Below are positions 41,234-49,029 of a stretch of 64,000 bases of DNA, piece after piece. The DNA comes from a bacterium. Lineage in GTDB: Bacteria > Bacillota > Clostridia > Oscillospirales > Oscillospiraceae. The stretch lies in NCBI GenBank assembly GCA_029009095.1, contig JAQXJT010000018.1:1-64000 (forward strand). Reading direction: 5' to 3'. A model generated the notes under the pieces. The model was not told where the DNA came from. It made no database searches and saw nothing but the letters and a program-made list of their open reading frames with translations. The translations under genes were made by a program, and so were the position numbers. Numbering within the stretch: position 1 is the first letter of the stretch; each line of letters starts with the position of its first letter.

Positions 41234-43866
41234 ATCTCTCCGTCATCCTCTTCCCCCAGCCGGGTGAAGTCGTCCTTCTGCTCCTCCATGAGCCGCTCCA
41301 GCGGCGTGGAACCGCTCAAATTCATCTCCTGCCACTTCTTCCTGTCAATGAGCACATCCCGGGGCTTTGACCCCACGAAGGGCCCCACGATGCCCAGCTC
41401 TTCCATCTGGTCCATGATGCGCCCGGCCCGGGAGTAGCCCACCTTCAGCCGCCGCTGCACCGTGGAGACGCTGGCCTGCTTCACATCGAGGATCAGATCC
41501 ACCGCCTGGGGCAGCAGCTCGTCATACCCGGCGAAGGGGTTGTCCGACTGGTCGGCCACGATCTCGTCGGCGATGGCGCTGCGGGGCGCGCCCTTGTCCC
41601 GCTCCTTCTCCGCGGCGCTGCGCTCGATGTCGGCAATGGCGCTCTCGTCGTACTGGGCCTCGCCGCCCTGTTTGATAAATTGGATGACCTGCTCGCGCTC
41701 CTCGTCGGAGACGAAGGCACCCTGGATCCGCTGGGGCTCGCCCAGTCCGATGGGCTTGAAGAGCATATCGCCGTTGCCTACCAGCTTCTCCGCCCCGGCC
41801 TTGTCCAGAATGATGCGGGACTCCAGCGCCGAGGACACGGCGAAGGCGATGCGGCTGGGGATGTTGGCTTTCATCAGTCCGGTGATCACATCGGCGCTGG
41901 GACGCTGGGTTGCGATCACCAGATGCACGCCGGCGGCGCGGCCCATCTGGGCCACCCGGCAGATGCTCTCCTCCACCTCCTTGGCGGCGGTCATCATCAG
42001 ATCGGCCAGCTCGTCGATGACGATGACCAGGTTGGGCAGCGTGGCCTCGCCCCGCCGCCGCAGCTCCTCGTTATAGCCGCTGATGTCCCGCACCCCGTTC
42101 TCGGAAAAGAGGCGGTAGCGCTTCATCATCTCCACCACGCTCCACTGCAGCGCGCCGGCGGCCTTCTTGGGGTCGGTGACCACGGGGATGTAGAGATGGG
42201 GGATACCGTTATAGATGCCCAGCTCCACCATCTTGGGGTCGATCATGATGAGGCGCACCTCGTCGGGGCTGGACTTGTAGAGCAGGGAGAGGATCAGGCT
42301 GTTCATACACACGCTCTTACCGCTGCCGGTGGTGCCGGCGATCAGCAGGTGGGGCAGCTTCGAAATGTTGCCCACGATGCAGTTGCCGGAGATATCCTTG
42401 CCGATGGCAAAGCTCAGCGGGGACTTGGCGGTGCGGAACAGAGAGGTGTCCAGCACGTCCCGGAGGTACACGGTGCTCACGCTGCGGTTGGGCACCTCCA
42501 CGCCCACGGTGGACTGCCGCCCCTGGATGGGCGCGATGCGCACGCTGGACACGCCCAGAGAGAGGGCCAGATCCCCCGCCAGGTTGGTGAGCTTGGTCAG
42601 TCGCAGTCCGGCCGCCAGCTCCAGCTCATAGCGGGTGATGGTGGGGCCGCGGGTGTAGCCCACGATCTTCGCGCCGATGCCGAAGCTCCGGAGGGCCTGT
42701 TCCAGCAGCTGCTGGTGGAGCCGCAGCTCCTCTCCGCCGCCGCCGCTTCCCGCCTTCCCCTGGGTCAGCAGTTCCAGCGGCGGATAGACATAGGTGTCCG
42801 GGGCCTCAGCGGCGGTGATCTCCTCGGCTACCGCCCGGGTAGCCTCCCGAACCTCCTCCCGGGTGAGCTTCTCCCGCTCCCCCTCGGAGCCGCCGTCCAG
42901 CGGGATATCGATGGGGGCAGAGGCGGTGGCGCTGTTCTTCCTGGCGGGAGGCTCCTGCGCCATGTCGGAGAAGAGCTTCTCCACCTCCTGCTGCTCGCGG
43001 AGCTTCCTGGCCGCCTCCAGCCCCGAGGGCATGGGCGGGATGTCCTCCACGGGCGCGGCGGGAAGTCCCTCTTCCTTCTTCTTCCGCCGTTTCAGCCCCC
43101 GGCGCTTCTCCCCGCCCTCTTCCGGCGTCTCCGCCGCTCCGGTCGGTTCCTCATCCAGCGGGATGTCGATGGGGCTTACGGCTTTTCTCCCCCGGGGCTT
43201 TTCAAAAATCTCCGGCAATCCCGTGCCCGCTGCGGAAGGCAGCGCGCTCGCCGGCTTCGCCTCGGGAGCGGGCGGCTTCTCCCGGCCCTCCCGTTTGGGC
43301 CGCTCCACCTTCGCAAAGAGCTCGCCCACGGTCACGTGGGCCGCGATCAGGCAGCAGCCCATGAACAGAAACAGCAGAATGACGATGGCCCCATAGGCGC
43401 TGAGAGCCTGGCGCATGATCTCCGAGAGATAGGAGGAGATCAGTCCCCCGCTCTGCAATCCCAGTCCCGTGGAGTAATACTGCCCGGGGCTGGTGAAGCG
43501 CATGGAGTACTCCGCGCCGCAGACGATGGTGTGCACGATGGCCCCAAAGATCGCAGGCAGGCAGAACAGGGCCGTGAGCCGGGCTTTGACGGGCTTTCCC
43601 CCGTGGAAAAAGAGGATACCGGCGGCGAAGAACAGCGCGGGGGGCGCCAGATAGTACCCCCAGCCGAAGAGGCCCTTGAATATGTAAAGGCTCAGAGCGT
43701 CGATCATCCAGTACCCGGAGGTGAAATAGCCGATAAAGGTGAACACGCCTGCGAACAGGCAGACCACCCCCATCACCTCCCGCTTGAACGACTGCATCCG
43801 GGGGTCGGGCTTCTTTTTGCTTTTGGAGGCGGCGCCGGTGGCGGCGCGGCTTTTGGTCTGTGCCAT
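41230..43866 (-). CDS. ftsK: DNA translocase FtsK/SpoIIIE
   Basis: An 878-aa DNA pump at the septum. Four or so N-terminal transmembrane helices (residues 30-185) are followed by a charged Pro/Glu-rich linker (about 190-400), the RecA-like motor with Walker A IAGTTGSGKSVCMN and Walker B LVIVIDELADLMM, and the C-terminal winged-helix gamma domain (YSRAGRIMDQMEELGIVGP) that reads KOPS/SRS-type DNA. In this spore former it may serve as SpoIIIE, moving the chromosome into the forespore. The ATG at 43866 has TAGGAG upstream; the longer frame overlaps uppP. Operon with uppP, mrnC and rqcH. Confidence 0.95.
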   Translation of the reverse strand: MAQTKSRAATGAASKSKKKPDPRMQSFKREVMGVVCLFAGVFTFIGYFTSGYWMIDALSLYIFKGLFGWGYYLAPPALFFAAGILFFHGGKPVKARLTALFCLPAIFGAIVHTIVCGAEYSMRFTSPGQYYSTGLGLQSGGLISSYLSEIMRQALSAYGAIVILLFLFMGCCLIAAHVTVGELFAKVERPKREGREKPPAPEAKPASALPSAAGTGLPEIFEKPRGRKAVSPIDIPLDEEPTGAAETPEEGGEKRRGLKRRKKKEEGLPAAPVEDIPPMPSGLEAARKLREQQEVEKLFSDMAQEPPARKNSATASAPIDIPLDGGSEGEREKLTREEVREATRAVAEEITAAEAPDTYVYPPLELLTQGKAGSGGGGEELRLHQQLLEQALRSFGIGAKIVGYTRGPTITRYELELAAGLRLTKLTNLAGDLALSLGVSSVRIAPIQGRQSTVGVEVPNRSVSTVYLRDVLDTSLFRTAKSPLSFAIGKDISGNCIVGNISKLPHLLIAGTTGSGKSVCMNSLILSLLYKSSPDEVRLIMIDPKMVELGIYNGIPHLYIPVVTDPKKAAGALQWSVVEMMKRYRLFSENGVRDISGYNEELRRRGEATLPNLVIVIDELADLMMTAAKEVEESICRVAQMGRAAGVHLVIATQRPSADVITGLMKANIPSRIAFAVSSALESRIILDKAGAEKLVGNGDMLFKPIGLGEPQRIQGAFVSDEEREQVIQFIKQGGEAQYDESAIADIERSAAEKERDKGAPRSAIADEIVADQSDNPFAGYDELLPQAVDLILDVKQASVSTVQRRLKVGYSRAGRIMDQMEELGIVGPFVGSKPRDVLIDRKKWQEMNLSGSTPLERLMEEQKDDFTRLGEEDDGEI

Positions 43867-43885
43867 GTGACGGTCTCCTACGATT

Positions 43886-44719
43886 TCAGAACAAACTGGC
43901 CACAAGCGTCAGCGCGCCCACGACCCACATATAATACGCAAATTTTCCAAAGCTGCCCTGGCTGACGATCCGCCGGAGCAGGATGATACTGAAATACCCG
44001 GCCAGCGCCGCCACGAGGGTGCCCACAAAATAAGGCCCCAGATAGGCGGTGTTCACGCCCCCCTGAAAGGCGTCCGCCAGCGAGAGGATGTTGGCCCCCA
44101 GCACGGCGGGCAGACTCAGCAGCAAAGAGAACTTCACGGCGAAGTTCCGCTCGTGGCCCGTGGCCAGAGCGCCGGTGATGGTGGAGCCGCTGCGGGAGAT
44201 GCCGGGGATGGTGGCCACGGCCTGGCAAAAGCCGATGAGTACCGCGTCCAGCACGGTCATGGTGTTGCCGTTTTTCTTGCCCCGGGGCATTTTGTCCGCC
44301 ACATAGAGCATACAGCCCGTCAGCAGGAAGGCCGCGCCGATGAAGCCGGTCTTATAATAGAGAGTCTCCAGCCGGTCATTAAAGGGCAGGATCACAAAGA
44401 GCGGCAGCGTGGCGAAAAACATCATCAGCAGCAGCCGCCCGCCCGGGTAGCCCCGCCGGGGCGGATCGTTGCCGTAGCGCACATCCCGCAGAAAGTGCAT
44501 GGTGTCGTTCCAGATGGCGCAGATATCCGGCCAGTAGGCGGCCACAATGGCCAGCAGCGTGCCCAGATGCAGCAGCACATCAAAGAGCAGATGCCCCTCC
44601 TCCGCCGTCTGCATGTGGAAGACGTTTTGCAGCACGGAGAGATGCCCCGAGCTGGAGATGGGCAGGAACTCCGCCACTCCCTGAATAAAGCCCAGCAGTA
44701 CCGCAGTGCTGTACGACAT
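43886..44719 (-). CDS. uppP: Undecaprenyl-diphosphatase UppP (BacA)
   Basis: A 277-aa membrane phosphatase that recycles the wall-lipid carrier undecaprenyl pyrophosphate and gives background bacitracin resistance. The two re-entrant motifs are present: EFLPISSSGHL with the catalytic Glu and Ser, and PGISRSGSTITGAL with the Arg. About eight hydrophobic segments are visible. AAGGAG precedes the ATG, and a good promoter lies 50-80 bases upstream. First gene of the uppP-ftsK-mrnC-rqcH operon. Confidence 0.96.
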   Translation of the reverse strand: MSYSTAVLLGFIQGVAEFLPISSSGHLSVLQNVFHMQTAEEGHLLFDVLLHLGTLLAIVAAYWPDICAIWNDTMHFLRDVRYGNDPPRRGYPGGRLLLMMFFATLPLFVILPFNDRLETLYYKTGFIGAAFLLTGCMLYVADKMPRGKKNGNTMTVLDAVLIGFCQAVATIPGISRSGSTITGALATGHERNFAVKFSLLLSLPAVLGANILSLADAFQGGVNTAYLGPYFVGTLVAALAGYFSIILLRRIVSQGSFGKFAYYMWVVGALTLVASLF

Positions 44720-44772
44720 GAGATCACTCCTTCCAAAAAGCCTGTTGTGCGGGCAATGTCGCCTATCAGGCT

Positions 44773-44801
44773 ATCATACCATACCTTTTTTGGTTTTACA
44801 A
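44773..44801 (-). promoter_or_regulatory. Promoter of the uppP operon
   Basis: On the minus strand TTGTAA (44796-44801), a 17-base spacer and TATGAT (44773-44778). Confidence 0.65.
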
Positions 44802-44858
44802 GCAAAAAACTCTCCTCCCTCCCCGCGGTCTTTTGTCAAAAAGCCCCTCTTTTCCCTC

Positions 44859-44887
44859 TTGCATTTGCCAGGGGACTGTGTTATACT
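44859..44887 (+). promoter_or_regulatory. Promoter of tRNA-Gly
   Basis: TTGCAT (44859-44864), a 17-base spacer and TATACT (44882-44887), 13 bases before the tRNA. Confidence 0.75.
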
Positions 44888-44900
44888 ATGCAAGTCAAAT

Positions 44901-44974
44901 GCGGATATAGTTCATCGGTAGAACGCCAGCTTCCCAAGCTGGACAGGAGGGTTCGACTCCCTTTATCCGCTCCA
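44901..44974 (+). tRNA. tRNA-Gly (anticodon CCC)
   Basis: A complete cloverleaf: acceptor GCGGATA with TATCCGC, anticodon stem CCAGC/GCTGG with loop TTCCCAA (anticodon CCC, reading GGG), T arm AGGGTTCGACTCCCT and encoded CCA (44972-44974). Confidence 0.97.
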
Positions 44975-45007
44975 GCCGCCGGCCTTGCGCCCGGCGGCTT
45001 TTCTTTT
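44975..45007 (+). terminator. Terminator of tRNA-Gly
   Basis: GCCGCCGG (44975-44982) pairs with CCGGCGGC (44991-44998), followed by TTTTCTTTTCT, immediately after the tRNA CCA. Confidence 0.85.
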
Positions 45008-45013
45008 CTCCGT

Positions 45014-45057
45014 AAAAAAGCTGGCATCACCCACGATCGGATGATGTCAGCTTTTTT
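45014..45057. terminator. Second, symmetrical terminator hairpin
   Basis: AAAAAAGCTGGCATCA (45014-45029) pairs with TGATGTCAGCTTTTTT (45042-45057), one G-U pair. A-run and T-run on either side make it usable in both directions; it insulates tRNA-Gly from the small ORF that follows. Confidence 0.7.
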
Positions 45058-45119
45058 GTCCCTGTGGTCGTTCTGCCCGCCGCCCGGGGCGCATAGGCTG
45101 TGGGACGAGGTGATCTGCC

Positions 45120-45287
45120 ATGAAAAAGGGCTATGGCTATCTGCTGGCGGCAGCGGCGCTGGCGGCGCTGCTGTGCAGTTTTACGGAGCTTTCTCTTCGT
45201 TCCTGGCTGGGCTATGGTCAGGCGGAGCGGCTCATCCGGGCCGTGGGCGGCTTTATCGCCCGTCAGGAGGCGCTCTTTGTCCGATAG
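45120..45287 (+). CDS. Small 55-aa membrane protein of unknown function
   Basis: ATG at 45120 follows GAGGTGATCTGCC, and the frame ends at TAG 45285-45287. The product has one strongly hydrophobic helix (GYLLAAAALAALLCSF, about residues 6-21) and a short amphipathic C-terminal tail containing GYGQAERLIRAVGGFIARQ. Its last codons contain the AGGAGG ribosome site of the next gene and overlap it by 11 bases, so translation of the two is probably coupled. This looks like a small partner or regulator of the M50 protease; I do not recognise a family. Confidence 0.65.
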   Translation: MKKGYGYLLAAAALAALLCSFTELSLRSWLGYGQAERLIRAVGGFIARQEALFVR

Positions 45288-45831
45288 TTCCCGCTTCTCC
45301 GTCACCCCGGCGGCGGCGCTCTTTTACTCGCTGCTGACCCTCTGCGCGGAGGACTGGGAGCTGCTGGCTCTGCTCAACGCCGTGTTCGTCCATGAGCTGG
45401 GCCATGTTGCGGCGCTCTGGAGCTTCGGCGGGCGCGTGCGCGGCGTCTCGCTGGAGCTGGGCGGGCTGCATCTGGACGCGAGGCTGCCGGCGGAGGGGTG
45501 GAAAGAGGCGCTGTGCTCCCTGGCCGGACCGGCGGCGGGACTGCTCTGGAGCGCCGTTGCCGCGTGGATGGGCGGAGAGCGGTGGCTCTATGTCTCCGGG
45601 CTCTCGGCGCTGCTCTCCCTCTTCAACCTCCTCCCCTGTCTGCCCCTGGACGGGGGGCGGGCGTTGCTGGCCGCCACAGGGAGCGAGACGCTGCTGCGCT
45701 GGGGCGGGCTCGTCTCCGTAGGGCTGCTGCTGTGGACGGGGTTTCGCTGGAAGCTCTGGTTTTCCCTGATCCCCGCTCTGTGGCTTCTGGGGCAGCAATT
45801 CCTTCTGGCCTGGAAATCCGTCTCAGGATAG
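45277..45831 (+). CDS. Site-2 protease family (M50) metalloprotease
   Basis: A 184-aa intramembrane zinc protease. The HEXXH motif is His39-Glu40-Leu-Gly-His43 in FVHELGHVAALW, and the third ligand lies in NLLPCLPLDGGRAL (Asp125). Four or five hydrophobic segments and no PDZ domain give the short SpoIVFB-like form. The start is a TTG with a perfect AGGAGG six bases upstream; a longer frame from 45133 overlaps the small ORF and lacks a ribosome site. It converges on sigF (ends overlap by nine bases). A sporulation or stress role is possible but not shown. Confidence 0.85.
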   Translation: MSDSSRFSVTPAAALFYSLLTLCAEDWELLALLNAVFVHELGHVAALWSFGGRVRGVSLELGGLHLDARLPAEGWKEALCSLAGPAAGLLWSAVAAWMGGERWLYVSGLSALLSLFNLLPCLPLDGGRALLAATGSETLLRWGGLVSVGLLLWTGFRWKLWFSLIPALWLLGQQFLLAWKSVSG

Positions 45832-46527
45832 CATCTCCCGCAGGGAGGCCATGGCCCGCCGCTCCAGCCGGGAGACCTGCACCTGCGACACCCCCACGAT
45901 GGCCGCGCACTTCTCCTGCGTCAGATCGTGGAAGTAGCGCAGCGCGATGATCTGCCTCTCCCGCTCCGGCAGCCGCTCCATGGCCTGCCGGAGCCACACC
46001 CAATCCAGCAGCCGTTCCTCCTGTCCCTCGTCTCCCAGGGTGCTCTCCAGCGTGAAGCCGTCCTCCCCGGTCTCCCGCTGCAAGCTCTCCGTGGGGCTGA
46101 CGGCCAGCTCCGCCGCCGCGATCTCCGCTCCCTCCAGCCCGGTCTCGGCGGCCAGCTCGCTCACATATGGCTCCCGTCCCAGCCGCTGCTCCAGCGCCGT
46201 GCGGGCGGCGCGGATGGCCGTGGCCCGTTCTTTGATCCCCCGGCTGACCTTCACGGGCCCGTCGTCCCGGAGGAAGCGGCGGATCTCCCCGGCGATCTTG
46301 GGCACGGCGTAGGTGGAAAAGCGGGTGCCGTAGCTCTCGTCAAAGCCCGACATGGCCTTGAGAAACCCCAGGCAGCCCAGCTGGTAGAGGTCGTCCGGCT
46401 CCACGCCCCGGCCGAAGTAGCGCCGCGCCACGCTCCAGATCAGCCCGCTGTTCTCCGTGACCATCCTCTCAGCCGCCTCCGCGTCCCCCGCTCTGGCCCG
46501 GGAGAGCAGGGCCAGCTGCTCGTCCAT
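45823..46527 (-). CDS. sigF: RNA polymerase sporulation sigma factor SigF
   Basis: A 234-aa sigma-70 family factor of the SigF/SigG group, the first forespore-specific factor. Region 2 contains DLYQLGCLGFLKAMSGFD and FSTYAVPKIAGEIRRFLRDDG; region 4 contains ERERQIIALRYFHDLTQEKCA and VSQVQVSRLERRA. It is the third gene of spoIIAA-spoIIAB-sigF, which decides between SigF and SigG. Its ATG shares a base with the spoIIAB stop (TGATG). The downstream end overlaps the convergent M50 protease gene by nine bases. Confidence 0.95.
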   Translation of the reverse strand: MDEQLALLSRARAGDAEAAERMVTENSGLIWSVARRYFGRGVEPDDLYQLGCLGFLKAMSGFDESYGTRFSTYAVPKIAGEIRRFLRDDGPVKVSRGIKERATAIRAARTALEQRLGREPYVSELAAETGLEGAEIAAAELAVSPTESLQRETGEDGFTLESTLGDEGQEERLLDWVWLRQAMERLPERERQIIALRYFHDLTQEKCAAIVGVSQVQVSRLERRAMASLREMLS

Positions 46528-46967
46528 CAGCGCCCCCGCCCGCGCCTGGGGAGGGTACGGTGCATGACCACGGTGGTGCCCGCGCCGGGCTTGGAGCGGA
46601 CGGTCAGCTTGTCCATAAAGCTCTCCATGATCGTAAAGCCCATGCCGCTGCGCTCCTCCCCGCCGGTGGTGTAGAGGGGTTCCCGGGCCTTTTCCACGTC
46701 CGGGATGCCCTTGCCCCAGTCCCGCACTACGATCTCCAGGGAGCCGTCCTCCAGGATGCGGCAGCGCAGGGAGATCTTGCCGATGGAGTCGGGGTAGCCG
46801 TGGACGATGGCGTTGGTCACCGCCTCGCTGACGGCGGTCTTCAGATCGCCCAGCTCCTCCATGGTGGGGTCCAGCTGTGCAACGAAGGCGCCCACCAGCG
46901 ACCGGGCCTGGGCCTCGTTGACGCTCTTGCTGGGAAACTCGGCCTTTATGTAATTTTCGTATTTCAT
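46527..46967 (-). CDS. spoIIAB: Anti-sigma F factor SpoIIAB
   Basis: A 146-aa GHKL-fold serine kinase that holds SigF inactive and phosphorylates SpoIIAA. The ATP-binding motifs are SEAVTNAIVHGY (N box), VRDWGKGIPD (G1) and GGEERSGMGFTIMESFMD (G2 with lid). It begins NYIKAEFPSKSVNEAQAR, typical for the family. The start overlaps the spoIIAA stop by four bases. The C-terminus has a short extra Arg-rich tail (PRRGRGR). Confidence 0.95.
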   Translation of the reverse strand: MKYENYIKAEFPSKSVNEAQARSLVGAFVAQLDPTMEELGDLKTAVSEAVTNAIVHGYPDSIGKISLRCRILEDGSLEIVVRDWGKGIPDVEKAREPLYTTGGEERSGMGFTIMESFMDKLTVRSKPGAGTTVVMHRTLPRRGRGR

Positions 46968-47293
46968 CTCTGTCCCTCCTTGATGGTCATGGCAATCGGC
47001 ACCAGCCGCTCGATCCCCGAGGCGTCCAGCACCCGCAGGGGCTGGGGAGCCGGGTCGATGACGGCCAGCCGTCCGCCGGTCAGTTTCATGCGCTTATGGA
47101 GGCGCAGGATCACCGCGATGCCAGAACTGTCCATAAAGTTCAGTCCCGACAAATCCAGCGCGCAGTCCCTGGGCAGCAGCCTGTCCAGGATCCCGTCGAT
47201 CTCCCGCATGGCGGCGTTGGCCGCGTGGTGATCCAGCTCTCCCATCAGCCGCAGCCGCAGCACGCCCTCTTTACTTTCCGCTCGTATTTTCAT
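46964..47293 (-). CDS. spoIIAA: Anti-sigma F factor antagonist SpoIIAA
   Basis: A 109-aa STAS-domain protein that frees SigF by binding SpoIIAB when unphosphorylated. The regulated serine is Ser57 in FMDSSGIAVIL. The ATG at 47293 is preceded by GGGAGGGAAGAGCC; a longer start seven codons upstream is less likely. The spoIIA operon is normally driven by SigH and Spo0A; I could not identify those sites with confidence in the short upstream spacer. Confidence 0.93.
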   Translation of the reverse strand: MKIRAESKEGVLRLRLMGELDHHAANAAMREIDGILDRLLPRDCALDLSGLNFMDSSGIAVILRLHKRMKLTGGRLAVIDPAPQPLRVLDASGIERLVPIAMTIKEGQR

Positions 47294-47347
47294 GGCTCTT
47301 CCCTCCCGGGACACGTTTCCCTCCCTTTTCTCCTTGCCTATGGCAAA

Positions 47348-47377
47348 GGCGCTGCGTGGAGTTTTCCACGCAGCGCC
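47348..47377 (-). terminator. Hairpin terminator of the beta-propeller lipoprotein gene
   Basis: GGCGCTGCGTGGA (47348-47360) pairs perfectly with 47365-47377 around a four-base loop, about 65 bases after the lipoprotein stop and 55 before the spoIIAA start. A short T-run (GCCTTTGCC) follows on the minus strand. Confidence 0.65.
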
Positions 47378-47442
47378 ATTTTACGTCTGTTCTTCTGCGA
47401 AATCGGTCAAAACCCGTCTGCCGTCCGGCGGTTTTACACCCG

Positions 47443-48882
47443 TCAGAGCACCCACTCTCCCAGCAGGGTGGGCCCCGCGGCGTTCAGGGCGTAGACTCTC
47501 CGGCTGTCCACGGCGTAGATGCTGCCGCCCCAGAGGAATACCCGGCGGTTCTCGCTCTGATCCGGGGAGTACAGGGAGCGGACATGGCGGAACTCGCCCT
47601 CCTCCAGCCGCCATACGGCCCACCCGTCCTCGGACGGAAGGATCAGCAGTCCGTCGGCGGCGTCTATGTAGATGCCCCGCCCCTGCTCCGGAGCGGCCTG
47701 GAAGTCGTAGCCCACCGTCATGTGGCAGAGCGCCTCTTTCCCCTCGTGCAGCTCCACATAGAGCCCGCTCTCCGTGCGGTGGAGCGAGAGGGTGCGCGTA
47801 TCGTCCCAGGGGGCGTGCCAGTCGTCCTCCGCCGCCCCGCCGCCGTATGTACGCCAGTCCTCTCCCCGCAGGGCCGCCGCGCAAAGCTCCCCGGCGCTGC
47901 CACCGGGCAGGGGCGCGACGGCGCAATCCAACGTCTCCTCCGCGAAGGAGTAAGCCGCCATCTCCCCCGTCTCCTCCCCCAGCAGGGCCAGGCCCTCCCG
48001 ATCCATGATCATCCGCTCCCCGCCGCCCAGCAGGGCGCGGCTCTCCAAACGGGTGCCGTTATAGGGGGAGTAGACCGCCAGCAGGGTATACCAGCTGCTC
48101 CCGTCCCGGAGAATGTCCATCTCCTCCCACTTCAGCGTCCGCTGCTCCTCGCCGGTGAAGAGGGCGGGGAGGGCCGATATGTCGCCCCACTCCGGAAACT
48201 CCTCCGCGAAGAGCTGCCGCCGTGTGGCCACATAAAGCCGTCCGTCCCGCACCAGCGCGCAGCCGGGGACGCCGCTCTGCCCGTAGGTGGCCATGGGCAC
48301 CGGGTTTTCCGGATCCTCCGTGTCGAAAAGCTCCACCACACAGCGGCTGTTGTCCCGGAAAAGCCACCGGCCCTCTTCCTCTACAGTGTACCCATAGTCG
48401 CTCACCAGCGAGATCACCGCCAGCCTGCCCCGGAGGGCGCAGAGGGCCACGGGCTGCTTTTCCCGGCCCTGCCAGCCGTTTTCCTGCCGCCGCTCCTGCC
48501 AGTCCTCGCCCACGCGGATCCAGCCGAGCACCGAGAACTCTCCTCCGCCGCCCCGGCAGATGAGCACGGCGCCGCCTTGTATAAGGTAGAGGATGTCCCC
48601 TTCGAGAGCCACGGTGTCCGCCGCCTCCTGCCCCAGCGCCAGCGGTACGGCGGCGGCGCTGTCCTCCCGGCTCCAGGCCCGCTTCAGCGCCGCGGCCACA
48701 TCGCCGTAGGAAGCGGCGGCGCTCACACGCTCCGGCTCCTCCGTGGGGGCCGGGGAGGCGGGGGCGGCGCTCTCCGGCACGGGGGCGGGGACGGTATCCC
48801 CGGTTTTTCCGCCCTTTCCCTCGCAGCCCGGCAAAAGCAGCAGCCACGCCAGCAGCAGAACAAGAGGCACGGTTCTTCGCAT
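47443..48882 (-). CDS. Secreted lipoprotein with C-terminal beta-propeller domain
   Basis: A 479-aa exported protein. The signal peptide ends in the lipobox LLPGC (Cys20), followed by a Pro/Ala/Glu-rich linker (residues 25-50) and a long series of blade-like repeats, recognisable in phrases such as GDILYLIQGGAVLIC, GRLAVISLVSDYGY and GSIYAVDSRRVYAL. This is the architecture annotated as beta-propeller domain-containing protein in spore-forming Clostridia. ATG 48882 lies behind AGAGGGGAG. Ligand and role are unknown. It has its own promoter, divergent from the CofE-like gene, and lies just upstream of the spoIIA operon on the same strand. Confidence 0.82.
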   Translation of the reverse strand: MRRTVPLVLLLAWLLLLPGCEGKGGKTGDTVPAPVPESAAPASPAPTEEPERVSAAASYGDVAAALKRAWSREDSAAAVPLALGQEAADTVALEGDILYLIQGGAVLICRGGGGEFSVLGWIRVGEDWQERRQENGWQGREKQPVALCALRGRLAVISLVSDYGYTVEEEGRWLFRDNSRCVVELFDTEDPENPVPMATYGQSGVPGCALVRDGRLYVATRRQLFAEEFPEWGDISALPALFTGEEQRTLKWEEMDILRDGSSWYTLLAVYSPYNGTRLESRALLGGGERMIMDREGLALLGEETGEMAAYSFAEETLDCAVAPLPGGSAGELCAAALRGEDWRTYGGGAAEDDWHAPWDDTRTLSLHRTESGLYVELHEGKEALCHMTVGYDFQAAPEQGRGIYIDAADGLLILPSEDGWAVWRLEEGEFRHVRSLYSPDQSENRRVFLWGGSIYAVDSRRVYALNAAGPTLLGEWVL

Positions 48883-48964
48883 TGCATACGCTCCCCTCTG
48901 TGGTTTCGCGGGGAACATGCCCCGGAAAAAAACACAAAAATTACGCTAAAGCAGAAAATTTTTC

Positions 48965-48993
48965 TTTACTTATGGAGAAGATTGTAGCATAAT
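48965..48993 (+). promoter_or_regulatory. Possible promoter of the CofE-like gene
   Basis: TTTACT (48965-48970), a 17-base spacer and CATAAT (48988-48993). It overlaps the divergent lipoprotein promoter, so the two may compete. Confidence 0.45.
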
Positions 48994-49009
48994 ATTCGGG
49001 TAATTCCAA
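48981..49009 (-). promoter_or_regulatory. Promoter of the beta-propeller lipoprotein gene
   Basis: On the minus strand TTGGAA (49004-49009), a 17-base spacer and TACAAT (48981-48986). Confidence 0.6.
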
Positions 49010-49029
49010 GCCTGAGGAGGAATTTTTCT

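Noticed and set aside
45823..46527. SigG rather than SigF
   Set aside because: The two are close relatives, but the gene directly follows spoIIAA and spoIIAB with overlapping codons, which is the sigF position.
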